Source: Microbacterium yannicii (lineage in GTDB: Bacteria > Actinomycetota > Actinomycetes > Actinomycetales > Microbacteriaceae). Taken from it: a DNA stretch of 64,000 nt. The notes under the pieces are model-generated. The model was not told the origin of the DNA. It saw nothing but the letters and a program-made list of their open reading frames with translations, and made no database searches. Made by a program: the position numbers and the translations under genes. Below are positions 24,069 to 32,794 of this stretch, one piece after another (positions within the stretch are counted from its first letter, which is position 1; each line of letters begins with the position of its first letter). The stretch is taken from positions 186,001 through 250,000 of the forward strand of contig NZ_JAMXMB010000025.1 of NCBI RefSeq assembly GCF_024055635.1. The letters run 5' to 3'.

Positions 24069-25280
24069 CTACTCTGGCACGGGGAGCGGCACCCGTCGGC
24101 GCACGCGCACGCGCGACAGGCGCACCACGACCCACGCGAACAGCGCCACCAGCAGCACATTGCGGACGACGAGGAGCGCCACCCCCGCGGGCATGAGCGC
24201 CAGGATCGCGTCGTACCAGAAGGGGAAGATCAGCTGGGTGAGCGCGAGGAGGACCAGCGTCAGCACGGCCGGCCGCCACCAGCGCCGCACCTGGAGGACC
24301 AGCCCTACGACGACGGGCGCCACGAGCCAGGTCATGTATTGCGGCGAGCCGACCTTGTTGAGCACGATGAACCCGAGGACGAGGGCGGCGGCGAGCGGGG
24401 GGAACAGCGCGACGAAGGAAGCGCCGCGCCACGCCTTGAACGCCCCCACCGCCGCGATCGCCAGCATCCCGATGACGAGCACCGGGGTCATCACGGCGAT
24501 CACGGCGTCCATGCCGGGCCCGGTGACCTGGAAGGTGATCAGATCCGCGTCGTAGACCACCGCGGCGCCCGGCACCCCGGCCGCCGCGAGCAGCATGTAG
24601 ACCGTGCTGACCGGAGCCTCGATCTGAAGCCCGCGCGAGGTCTGGTCGCCGACGAAGCCGAAGAGGCGCGCGCCTCCGCCGGCCAGCACGACGGCGATCA
24701 CCACGAGGGCGGAGACGACCGCGGCCCCGCCGACGACGGCGAGCCGTCGACGGACGGCGATCACCGCTGCGGCGAGCAATGCGGCGGGCCAGACCTTGAT
24801 CCAGGTGGCGACGGCGAGGAGGGTCGAGCCGAGCCACGGTCGCCCGACGAGCCAGAGCCCGCCGACCACCGCGAGCGGCACGGTGACCGCATCGAGCCGG
24901 AACATGCCGACGCCGCCGAGCGCCAGGATCGCGGCGAGCCAGAACCAGGCGGCGATCAGGCGCCCGCGCGATCGGCCGTTGCCGAGCAGCACCGCGAACG
25001 CGGCCGCATCGACCGCGGTGACGAGCAGCCCCCACCCGAGCGTGTAGTCCACGACGCCACGGAACGCGCCGACCGCCAGGATCGGCAGGTGAGCCAGCGG
25101 CGGGTAGACCCAGTCCTCGGTGATGCCGGGGAACGCCTCGCCGGTCAGCGTGCGCCACGCCCACCACCGGTACAGCTGGTCGACATCCCACGACGCCGCG
25201 TGATCCCCTGCGAAGCCGAGCCAGATCACTACGAGGTGCACGAGCACGAACGCCGCCCACACCACCGCCCGTCGCGCCAC
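24069..25280 (-). CDS. Membrane glycosyltransferase, GT87/DUF2029-like
   Basis: A 403-residue integral membrane protein with about 10-12 helices. It has an early acidic loop DVDQLYRWW, a YPPLAHLPIL motif, and the late segment LNKVGSPQYMTWLV typical of polyprenol-phosphate-mannose-dependent transferases (GT-C fold). Such enzymes add sugars to lipid-linked glycans on the outer membrane face. Starts with GTG, six bases after TAGGAT. It heads the unit with the thiamine-binding gene. Sugar and acceptor unknown. Confidence 0.8.
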   Translation of the reverse strand: MARRAVVWAAFVLVHLVVIWLGFAGDHAASWDVDQLYRWWAWRTLTGEAFPGITEDWVYPPLAHLPILAVGAFRGVVDYTLGWGLLVTAVDAAAFAVLLGNGRSRGRLIAAWFWLAAILALGGVGMFRLDAVTVPLAVVGGLWLVGRPWLGSTLLAVATWIKVWPAALLAAAVIAVRRRLAVVGGAAVVSALVVIAVVLAGGGARLFGFVGDQTSRGLQIEAPVSTVYMLLAAAGVPGAAVVYDADLITFQVTGPGMDAVIAVMTPVLVIGMLAIAAVGAFKAWRGASFVALFPPLAAALVLGFIVLNKVGSPQYMTWLVAPVVVGLVLQVRRWWRPAVLTLVLLALTQLIFPFWYDAILALMPAGVALLVVRNVLLVALFAWVVVRLSRVRVRRRVPLPVPE

Positions 25281-25286
25281 CCCACC

Positions 25287-25292
25287 ATCCTA
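25287..25292 (-). promoter_or_regulatory. Leaderless -10 element of the GT87-like gene
   Basis: TAGGAT ends six bases before the GTG at 25280. Confidence 0.5.
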
Positions 25293-25321
25293 GGGAGGCG
25301 AGCACGCCCGTCCGCGGCCGT

Positions 25322-26230
25322 TCAGCCTCCCGCGAGGACCTGGGCCACCGCCTGCGGCAGCGCCTCGGCGAGGTCGAGTGCCGTGATCGGCCCGTCCTCG
25401 GTGCCCGGCTCGTCCTCCGAGGGCGCGGAGCTCGTCGCGGAGCGGGGCGCCGAACGCGGCGATCCCCCGGCGCCCGCCGTCGTCGCCGCGATGGCGCCCG
25501 CGCGGCCGTGCAGCCACGCACCTGAGGCGGCGAGCGCCGCGAGGGACGCGGCATCCGTGTGCTCCTCGCGCGCCACCGCACCGGCGACGAGCGCTCCGAT
25601 CACCCCGGCGAGCACGTCGCCGGTCCCGGCGGTCGCGAGCCACGGCGTGCCGGACTCGATCGTGGTGGTCCAGCCGTCGGGGGCGGCCACCACCGTCACG
25701 GCGCCCTTGAGCAGCACGATGGCTCCGGTGGCCTCCGCCGTCTCGCGCGCCGCCGCGGCGCGGTCGTCCGGCGTGTGTCCCAGGCCGAGGGAGGAGCGCA
25801 GCCGCGCGTGCTCCCGGTCGTGCGGCGTGAGGATGCGCGGCGCGGTGGCCTCGGCGGCGAGATCGAGCGCACCCGCGTCGACGACGACCGGGTCGGTGTC
25901 GGACAGCAGGCCGCGCAGCGCCGCGGTGTCGGCAGCGGTGCGGGCTGCGGCATCCGTTCCCGATCCGATCACCCACGCCTGCACCCTCCCGTCGGCGGTC
26001 ACGGTCTCGGGCCGGCGGGCGAGCACCAGATCGGTCGGACGGCCGGGCCCGAGGTAGCGCACCATGCCGAGTCCGGTGCGCCAGGCCGCTTCGACACCGA
26101 GGACCGCCGCACCCGGGTAGGCCTGGGAGCCGGTCCGCATGCCCAGCACGCCTCGGGAATACTTGTCGTCATCGGCCGTTGGCCTCCGCAGGGCGCGAGC
26201 CGTGTCGGCGCTCGTCCATCGCCTCACCAT
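25322..26230 (-). CDS. nnrD: ADP-dependent NAD(P)H-hydrate dehydratase
   Basis: A 302-residue carbohydrate-kinase-fold enzyme that repairs hydrated NAD(P)H at the expense of ADP. Family blocks: DDDKYSRGVLGMRTGS at the start, VVVDAGALDLA, ILTPHDREHARL, VLLKGAVTVVA, and the nucleotide-binding loop TAGTGDVLAGVI near residue 202. The N-terminal epimerase domain (NnrE) is absent, as in some actinobacteria. Near the C-terminus a Ser/Pro/Glu-rich linker (GSPRSAPRSATSSAPSEDEP) interrupts the fold. ATG six bases after TACTGT. Confidence 0.92.
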   Translation of the reverse strand: MVRRWTSADTARALRRPTADDDKYSRGVLGMRTGSQAYPGAAVLGVEAAWRTGLGMVRYLGPGRPTDLVLARRPETVTADGRVQAWVIGSGTDAAARTAADTAALRGLLSDTDPVVVDAGALDLAAEATAPRILTPHDREHARLRSSLGLGHTPDDRAAAARETAEATGAIVLLKGAVTVVAAPDGWTTTIESGTPWLATAGTGDVLAGVIGALVAGAVAREEHTDAASLAALAASGAWLHGRAGAIAATTAGAGGSPRSAPRSATSSAPSEDEPGTEDGPITALDLAEALPQAVAQVLAGG

Positions 26231-26236
26231 GTGGTC

Positions 26237-26242
26237 ACAGTA
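26237..26242 (-). promoter_or_regulatory. Leaderless -10 element of nnrD
   Basis: TACTGT ends six bases before the ATG at 26230. Confidence 0.55.
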
Positions 26243-26271
26243 CCGCGCACCCGATCCGATCCGGAGACCCG

Positions 26272-27336
26272 ATGAGCCGCCTGTTCACCCCTCTCACCCT
26301 GCGCGACGTGACGGTGCGCAATCGCCTGTGGGTCTCGCCGATGTGCCAGTACAGCGCGGTCGACGGGGTGCCCCAGGAGTGGCACCACACGCACCTCGCG
26401 CAGTTCGCGTCGGGCGGTGCGGGTCTCATCGTCGCCGAGGCGACCGCGGTCTCGCCCGAGGGGCGCATCTCACCCGAAGACACCGGACTGTGGAACGACG
26501 AGCAGCGCGATGCATGGGCTCCGATCGTCACGGCCGTCCGCCGTCGCGGCGCCGTCGCCGGAGTGCAGCTGGCGCATGCGGGGCGCAAGGCATCGACGTG
26601 GTCGCCGTTCTCGGGCCGCCGCGGCTCGGTGGCGGCCACGGATGGCGGCTGGAGCACGGTCGCGCCGTCGGCGATCGCGTTCGACGGCTTCGCCGAGCCG
26701 GACGCGCTCGACGTGGAGGGTATCGATCGCATCGTCGCCGCCTTCTCGTCCGCCGCGCGCCGTGCCGTCACCGCCGGCTTCCAGGTGCTCGAGCTGCACG
26801 CCGCCCACGGCTACCTGCTGCACCAGTTCCTGTCGCCGCTGTCGAACCGGCGCGACGACGAGTACGGCGGCTCGCTCGACAACCGCGCGCGGCTGCTGCT
26901 GCGCACGCTGGAGGCGGTGACGGATGCCGCTCCCGGCGTTCCCGTGATCGTCAGGTTCTCGGCGACGGACTGGGCAGAGGGCGGGTGGGAGGCCGACGAG
27001 ACGGCGACCGTCGCGCGCTGGGCGGCGGATCGCGGCGCCGACTTCTTCGACATCTCGAGCGGCGGGCTCGTCGCCCACCAGCGGCTGACGACCGGCCCGG
27101 GCTATCAGGTGGACCTCGCTGCGCGGGTGCGCCGCGAGGCCGGTGTGCCGGTGAACGCCGTCGGCATGATCGACGACGCCGCCCATGCCGAGCGCGTGCT
27201 CGCCGAAGGGGCCGCCGACGCCGTCATGGCGGGCCGCGAGTGGCTGCGGGATCCGCACTACGGCCTGCGCGCCGCCGACGAGCTCGGCGCCGACATCGAC
27301 TACTGGCCCAAGCAGTACCTCCGCGCCCGCCGCTGA
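26272..27336 (+). CDS. NADH:flavin oxidoreductase, old yellow enzyme family (YqjM-like)
   Basis: A 354-residue FMN-dependent TIM-barrel ene-reductase. YqjM-type features: SPMCQYSAVDG near residue 23 (regulatory Cys), QLAHAGRKAS, HAAHGYLLHQFLSPLSNRRDDEYGG in the middle and phosphate-binding VMAGREWLRDP near the C-terminus. It reduces activated C=C bonds with NAD(P)H. Start ATG 26272 gives the family-typical SRLFTPLTLRDV; an upstream TTG would overlap nnrD. Divergent from nnrD. Confidence 0.93.
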   Translation: MSRLFTPLTLRDVTVRNRLWVSPMCQYSAVDGVPQEWHHTHLAQFASGGAGLIVAEATAVSPEGRISPEDTGLWNDEQRDAWAPIVTAVRRRGAVAGVQLAHAGRKASTWSPFSGRRGSVAATDGGWSTVAPSAIAFDGFAEPDALDVEGIDRIVAAFSSAARRAVTAGFQVLELHAAHGYLLHQFLSPLSNRRDDEYGGSLDNRARLLLRTLEAVTDAAPGVPVIVRFSATDWAEGGWEADETATVARWAADRGADFFDISSGGLVAHQRLTTGPGYQVDLAARVRREAGVPVNAVGMIDDAAHAERVLAEGAADAVMAGREWLRDPHYGLRAADELGADIDYWPKQYLRARR

Positions 27337-27371
27337 CGCGGGACGCGGGAACCCGCCGGGACGGGTGAGAA

Positions 27372-27415
27372 GACGAGCGGATGCCGCGGGCCCTGGGCCG
27401 CGGCATCCGCTCGTC
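27372..27415. terminator. Bidirectional terminator between OYE and CNNM genes
   Basis: A perfect 18-bp stem (27372-27389 with 27398-27415) with an eight-base loop between the stops of two convergent genes. Confidence 0.75.
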
Positions 27416-27423
27416 GTCGTGGA

Positions 27424-28482
27424 TCAGAAGGCGCGCCGACGGGTCGCGTCCTGCACCTCTCCGATGAGCTCCTCGATGATGTCCTCGAGGAACAGCACCG
27501 CGGTGATCCGCCCGGCGTCGTCGCGCACCTGGGCGAGGTGACGGCCGGCGCGCCGCATCAGGGCGAGCGCGTCCTCCAGGTCGGTCGTCTCGAGCACGGG
27601 CACCATGTGGTGGATGCGCTTGGTCGGGATCGGGAGGGCGACGTCGGTCGCGGCATCCGGCCCCTCCGCCGCCCGCAGGATGTCCTTCAGGTGCACGTAG
27701 CCCACCGGCACGCCCGCCTCGTCGACGATCACGTACCGCGAGAAGCCGTGCTTGGCGACGGCCCGCTCGATCTCGGCAGGAGTCGTGGTCTGCGGCAGCG
27801 TCACCAGCTGCGACAGCGGCAGCGCGACCTCGGCGGCCTTCTTGTCGGTGAACTCCACGGCGGCCGCGACGGTTCCCGCGGAGTCGTCGAGGACACCTTC
27901 GATGCGCGACTGATTGACGATCGTCGCGACCTCTTCGAGCGTGAAGGTCGAGGCTGCCTCGTCCTTCGGCTCGACGCGGAACAGGCGCACCACGTGGTTG
28001 GCGATCCAGTTGAGCGTGACGATGATCGGGTGGAAGAGCTTCGACAGCCACACCAGCGGCGTGGCGAGCATGAGCACCGCACGGTCGGGCACCGAGAACG
28101 CGAGGTTCTTGGGCACCATCTCGCCGAACACGACGTGCAGGTACGACACCACCACCAGCGCGACGGCGAACGCGACACCGTCCACGACCGCCTCCGACCA
28201 GCCGGTGAGACCCAGCGGCGCGGCGAGGAGGTGGTGGATCGCGGGCTCCGACACGTTCAGGATCAGCAGCGAGCAGATCGTGATGCCGAGCTGGCTCGTC
28301 GCGAGCATGAGCGTCGCGTGCTCCATCGCGTACAGCGCCGTCTTGGCCGAGCGCGATCCCTTCTCGGCGAGCGGCTCGATCTGCGATCGGCGGGCTGAGA
28401 TGACGGCGAACTCGGCGCCGACGAAGAAGGCGTTGGCGATGAGCAGCACCACCAGCCAGGCGATTCCGGCCCAGTCGTTCAT
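27424..28482 (-). CDS. CNNM/CorC-type transporter with CBS domains (hemolysin family), copy 2
   Basis: A 352-residue membrane protein: an N-terminal CNNM (DUF21) domain with four hydrophobic segments (about residues 1-170, including VFGEMVPKNLAFS), then a CBS pair (about 200-345) ending LFLEDIIEELIGEV. It lacks the C-terminal CorC/HlyC domain. Such proteins are linked to Mg2+/Co2+ transport. Its ATG overlaps the stop of the longer paralogue (ATGA), so the two are probably a heteromeric pair. Confidence 0.92.
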   Translation of the reverse strand: MNDWAGIAWLVVLLIANAFFVGAEFAVISARRSQIEPLAEKGSRSAKTALYAMEHATLMLATSQLGITICSLLILNVSEPAIHHLLAAPLGLTGWSEAVVDGVAFAVALVVVSYLHVVFGEMVPKNLAFSVPDRAVLMLATPLVWLSKLFHPIIVTLNWIANHVVRLFRVEPKDEAASTFTLEEVATIVNQSRIEGVLDDSAGTVAAAVEFTDKKAAEVALPLSQLVTLPQTTTPAEIERAVAKHGFSRYVIVDEAGVPVGYVHLKDILRAAEGPDAATDVALPIPTKRIHHMVPVLETTDLEDALALMRRAGRHLAQVRDDAGRITAVLFLEDIIEELIGEVQDATRRRAF

Positions 28483-29813
28483 CGGCGATCACCCGCCTCG
28501 GTCGTCGCATCCTCGTGCGGCATCGGAGTGGGCGTGAACCGCACGCGGTCCACCCGGCGTCCTTCCATGCGCTGCACCTCCAGCGCACCGTCCTCGATCT
28601 CGACGGTGTCGCCGACGGCGGGGATGCGCTCGAGGACGCTCATGATGTACCCGCCGACCGTGTCGTAGACGTCCCCTTCGGGGATGCGGATGCCGGTGCG
28701 GTCGCGCACCTCGTCGGGCCGCAGTTCGCCGGGGAACATGACGGCGTCGTCCAGGCGGACGATGCCCGCGCGACGGCGGTCGTGCTCGTCGAGAACCTCG
28801 CCGACGATCTCCTCGACGAGGTCTTCGAGCGTGACGACGCCGGCGGTGCCGCCGTACTCGTCGACGACGACGGCCATCTGATAGCCGCGGGCGCGCAGCT
28901 CGGCTACGAGTACATCGAGATGGACCGCCTCGGGGAATCGCAGCGGCTCCGTCGCGAGGGCGGCCGCGGGCACGTCGGCCCGGCGTTCGCGCGGCACGCC
29001 GACCGCTGCCTTCAGGTGGACGATGCCGGTGATGTCGTCCATCGACTCGCCGTACACGGGGAAGCGACTGTGGCCGGTGCGCCGGGCCAGCTGGATGACG
29101 TCCTCGGCGGAGTCGTCCGCGGCGAGCGCGTGGATGCTGGGCCGCGGCGTCATCACGTCGGCAGCCGAAAGGCGGGCGAAGGTGAGACTGCGGTCGAGGA
29201 GCGACGCCGTGTCCTCCTCGAGCACGCCCGCGCTGGCGGAGCGGCGGACCAGGCTCGACAGCTCCTCGGCCGTGCGCGCACCCGACAGCTCTTCCTTGGG
29301 CTCGATGCCGACGGCGCGCAGCACGCCGTTCGCACTGCCGTTGAGCACCACGACGGCCGGACGGAACACCGTCGTGAACGCGACCTGGAACGGCATGACC
29401 AGCTTGGCGGTCTGCCGCGGGATGGCGAGGGCGAAGTTCTTGGGCACGAGCTCGCCGAGGATCATCGAGAAGACCGTGGCGATCGAGACGCCGATGATCG
29501 CGGCGAGCGGGCGTGAGACACCGGCCGGGATGCCCCACGCGTCGAAGACGGGTGCCAGCAGGTTCGAGATCGCCGGCTCCATGGTGTAGCCGGTGAGCAG
29601 CGTGGTCAGCGTGATGCCGAGCTGCGCACTCGAGAGGTGGGTCGAGGTGATGCGCAGCGCGCTGATCGTGAGCGCGAGACGGGTCTCGCCCGCCTGCTGG
29701 CGGGATTCGAGATCGGCGCGGTCGAGGTTGACGAGAGCGAACTCGCTCGCCACGAACAGTCCGGTGCCGATCGTGAGCAGAAGCCCCACGCCCAACATGA
29801 CGTAATCCATCAC
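28479..29813 (-). CDS. CNNM/CorC-type transporter with CBS and CorC_HlyC domains, copy 1
   Basis: A 444-residue paralogue of the downstream gene. It has a CNNM domain (about 1-190; ILGELVPKNFALA), a CBS pair (about 210-335; MTPRPSIHALAADDSAEDV, GGTAGVVTLEDLVEEIVGEV), then a C-terminal CorC_HlyC domain (GIRIPEGDVYDTVGGYIMSVL). Tandem CNNM pairs are common in actinobacteria. First gene of the pair. Confidence 0.93.
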   Translation of the reverse strand: MMDYVMLGVGLLLTIGTGLFVASEFALVNLDRADLESRQQAGETRLALTISALRITSTHLSSAQLGITLTTLLTGYTMEPAISNLLAPVFDAWGIPAGVSRPLAAIIGVSIATVFSMILGELVPKNFALAIPRQTAKLVMPFQVAFTTVFRPAVVVLNGSANGVLRAVGIEPKEELSGARTAEELSSLVRRSASAGVLEEDTASLLDRSLTFARLSAADVMTPRPSIHALAADDSAEDVIQLARRTGHSRFPVYGESMDDITGIVHLKAAVGVPRERRADVPAAALATEPLRFPEAVHLDVLVAELRARGYQMAVVVDEYGGTAGVVTLEDLVEEIVGEVLDEHDRRRAGIVRLDDAVMFPGELRPDEVRDRTGIRIPEGDVYDTVGGYIMSVLERIPAVGDTVEIEDGALEVQRMEGRRVDRVRFTPTPMPHEDATTEAGDRR

Positions 29814-30013
29814 GCATCACCCCCGTTGCGTCGGAGGAGGGGTCGGTGGGGCGATTGTCTGCAACTAGGAGGGTCGTCCATCGTGCCGACAAGTCTACGG
29901 CAGGGCGCGACGCCCGACCTGTCGGCTGTCAACCCCCTCCTCTCCGGGGAGCCGCGCTCGCACGATGGTCGACCCCGGCGCTTCGCGTCGAGTCGACAGG
30001 AATCGGAGAGGTC

Positions 30014-31108
30014 ATGACCACGACGGACCACGAGCTCGACGACCGGCGCGCACCGGATCCCGAGCACCCCGACAAGCCCGACACCCCGCGTGAGATCGAG
30101 AAGCGCTCGTGGAAGTACGTGTTCGTCAAGACGGCGCGGGAGTTCACGTCGGACGAGTGCACCGACATCGCCGCAGCGCTCACGTACTACGCCGTGCTGG
30201 CGATCTTCCCGGGCCTCGTCGCCGTCTTCTCGATCTTCGGGCTGATCGGCCGCAGCAGCCAGGCCACCGACCAGATCATCGGCGTGGTCGACACGGTCGC
30301 CCCCGACGCGGCCGACGCGCTGCGCGGCCCGCTCGAGCAGGCGGCCGACTCCCCCGCCGCCGGCTGGGGGCTGATCCTCGGTCTGGTGCTGGCGATCTGG
30401 TCCGCATCCGGTTACGTCGGCGCCTTCAGCCGGGCCATGAACCGTATCTACGAGATCGAGGAGGGCCGGCCCTTCTGGAAGCTGAAGCCGGCGCAGATCC
30501 TCATCACGCTCATCGGGGTCGCCCTCATCGTCGTCGCGCTCGTCATCCTCGTCGTGTCGGGACCGGTGGCCGACGCGGTCGGGTCGGCACTCGGCCTCGG
30601 CGAGGCCGCCACGACGGTGTGGGACATCCTCAAGTGGCCGGTACTCGCGGTGATCGTCGTGCTGATGATCGCGATCCTCTACTACGCCACGCCCAACGCC
30701 AAGCAGCCGAAGTTCCGCTGGATCAGCCTCGGATCGCTGCTGGCCATCTTCGTCCTCGTCGTCGCGTCGGTGGCGTTCGGCCTCTACGTCGCGAACTTCT
30801 CGAACTACGACCGCACGTACGGCTCACTGGCCGGTGTGATCATCTTCCTGCTGTGGCTCTGGATCGCGAACATCGCGCTGCTGTTCGGTGCGGAGTTCGA
30901 CGCGGAGCTGGAACGCGGCCGCCAGCTGCAGGCAGGCATCGCCGCCGAGGAGGACATCCAGCTGCCGCCCCGCGACACGCGCAAGAGCGACAAGGCCGCC
31001 GAGAAGGAGCGCCACGACGTCGAGGAGGGCCGCCGCATCCGGGAAGAGCACGACGACGACGCGGACGCCACGAGTGAGGACAAGACCTCGTCCCGCAGGC
31101 AGGGGTGA
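30014..31108 (+). CDS. YihY/virulence factor BrkB family membrane protein
   Basis: A 364-residue protein with about six membrane helices and the family start TSDECTDIAAALTYYAVLAIFPGLVAV. Then come SASGYVGAFSRAMNRIYEIEEGRPFWK and YDRTYGSLAGVIIFLLWLWIANIALLFGAEFDAE. The long hydrophilic, highly charged C-terminus (residues 310-364) is cytoplasmic. Function of the family is unsettled. ATG preceded by GGAGAGG; longer in-frame starts lie in the divergent promoter region of the CNNM operon. Confidence 0.92.
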   Translation: MTTTDHELDDRRAPDPEHPDKPDTPREIEKRSWKYVFVKTAREFTSDECTDIAAALTYYAVLAIFPGLVAVFSIFGLIGRSSQATDQIIGVVDTVAPDAADALRGPLEQAADSPAAGWGLILGLVLAIWSASGYVGAFSRAMNRIYEIEEGRPFWKLKPAQILITLIGVALIVVALVILVVSGPVADAVGSALGLGEAATTVWDILKWPVLAVIVVLMIAILYYATPNAKQPKFRWISLGSLLAIFVLVVASVAFGLYVANFSNYDRTYGSLAGVIIFLLWLWIANIALLFGAEFDAELERGRQLQAGIAAEEDIQLPPRDTRKSDKAAEKERHDVEEGRRIREEHDDDADATSEDKTSSRRQG

Positions 31109-31162
31109 TCGATGCCTACCCGGGTCATCCGGTCGACGCAGTGGCTCGCTGCGCCGGTGAGG

Positions 31163-32617
31163 TCACCAGCTGACGGGGAGCGCCTTGCCCTCTTCGTAGC
31201 CCGCGGCGGACTGCAGCCCCACGCGGGCACGGTCGTGGAACTCCGCCACGGTGGCCGCGCCGGCGTACGTGAACGACGACCGGACGCCCGAGGTGATCAT
31301 GTCGAGCAGGTCCTCCAGCCCGGGGCGGAGCGGATCGAGGTAGATCCTCGACGACGAGATGCCCTCGGCGAAGAGCTCCTTGCGCGCGAGCTCATACGGG
31401 TCGAGCCGGCCGAAGCGCTCATGTACGGCCTTCGTCGACGCCATACCCCAGGACTCCTTGTACGAGCGGCCGGCCTCGTCGACCTGCAGCTCGCCGGGTG
31501 CCTCGATGGTGCCGGCGAACCACGAGCCGATCATGACGGATGCCGCACCCGCCGCCAGCGCCAGCGCCACGTCGCGCGGGTAGCGCACGCCGCCGTCGGC
31601 CCACACGTGCGCGCCCATCACCCTGGCGGCCTCCGCGGTCTCGAGCACCGCGGAGAACTGGGGGCGGCCGACCGCCGTCATCATGCGCGTCGTGCACATC
31701 GCACCCGGGCCGACACCCACCTTGAGGATCGTCGCGCCGGCGGTGACCAGGTCGTGCACGCCCTCGGCGGTCACGACGTTGCCGGCGGCGATCGGGATGC
31801 CGAGATCGAGGTCGGCCACGGTGCGCAGCGCCCGCAGCATCCCCTCCTGGTGGCCGTGCGCGGTGTCGACCACGAGCACATCGACCCCCGCGGCGGCGAG
31901 TGCCCTGGCCTTCGCGGCGACATCGCCGTTGATCCCGACGGCGGCGGCCACGATGAGCCGGCCGGAGGCATCGACGGCCGGCCGGTACAGCGTCGAGCGA
32001 AGGGCGCTGCGGCGCGAGAGGGTCCCGACCAGGTGACCGTGGTGCAGCACGCACACCGTCTCAGCCTCCGCGGCGACGATCACGTCGAACGCATGGCGCG
32101 CGCTCTCGATGTCGTCGGCGTCGACGGATGCCGCGCGGCCACGTGCCAGGTCGCCCAGGCGCGCGTCGGGCAGCGCGGTCCCCAGCCGGGTCGCCGGCAC
32201 GATGCCCAGGATGTCGTCGGCGTCCACCCGGCCGGTTGCCGGCGCCACCACGATGCCATGCCCGTCGGTGGCGGGAAGCAGCCGCGCCGCGTCGGCGACC
32301 GTCGCGTCGGGCGGCAGCACCAGGGGCGTGTCCCACTCGACCGGCTGCGCCTTCACCCAGCGGATCGCCGCATCGAGCTCTTGCAACGGCATGTCCTGCG
32401 GCAGCACACCGAGCCCGCCGCGGCGGGCGAGGGTCGCCGCCAGCCGTGCCCCGGTGACGGAGTTCATATTGGCCGACACGAGGGGAAGCGTGGCCGTCGT
32501 CCCGTCGCCCGGGGAGAGGTCGACGTCGAGGCGGCTGGTGATCGCCGAACGACGCGGAACGAGGAAGACGTCAGAGTAGGTCAGGTCGACGTCGGGTGTT
32601 TCGCCGTAGAACTCCAT
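31163..32617 (-). CDS. guaB1: GuaB1 family IMP dehydrogenase-related protein (probable GMP reductase)
   Basis: A 484-residue IMPDH/GMPR-family TIM barrel with a central CBS pair (about residues 90-210). Catalytic loop VGVGPGAMCTTRMMTAVGRPQ (Cys near residue 305) follows AAGNVVTAEGVHDLV. The mycobacterial GuaB1 has been shown to act as GMP reductase in purine salvage, so that activity is the best inference. ATG 32617 chosen; a TTG at 32626 overlaps the likely -10 (TACCCT, 32626-32631). Divergent from kgd. Confidence 0.9.
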   Translation of the reverse strand: MEFYGETPDVDLTYSDVFLVPRRSAITSRLDVDLSPGDGTTATLPLVSANMNSVTGARLAATLARRGGLGVLPQDMPLQELDAAIRWVKAQPVEWDTPLVLPPDATVADAARLLPATDGHGIVVAPATGRVDADDILGIVPATRLGTALPDARLGDLARGRAASVDADDIESARHAFDVIVAAEAETVCVLHHGHLVGTLSRRSALRSTLYRPAVDASGRLIVAAAVGINGDVAAKARALAAAGVDVLVVDTAHGHQEGMLRALRTVADLDLGIPIAAGNVVTAEGVHDLVTAGATILKVGVGPGAMCTTRMMTAVGRPQFSAVLETAEAARVMGAHVWADGGVRYPRDVALALAAGAASVMIGSWFAGTIEAPGELQVDEAGRSYKESWGMASTKAVHERFGRLDPYELARKELFAEGISSSRIYLDPLRPGLEDLLDMITSGVRSSFTYAGAATVAEFHDRARVGLQSAAGYEEGKALPVSW

Positions 32618-32714
32618 GACCGCCAAGGGTAGTGACAGTTCCTGTGCGGATAATCATGCGGGTTCTTTCAGCTGACACAGGGCCAGGGGCCGGAACGGCC
32701 TCCGCAGACTGGGC

Positions 32715-32720
32715 TAGGCT
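32715..32720 (+). promoter_or_regulatory. Possible -10 element of kgd
   Basis: TAGGCT would start a transcript about 68 bases before the GTG at 32795. Unlike many neighbours this gene would then have a 5' leader. Confidence 0.35.
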
Positions 32721-32794
32721 TAACCGTCGCGTGTGCGGGCTTGCAGAGCCCCGCGCGCATCCAGAACTTCACCGATGAAAGCAGGCGATTCAGC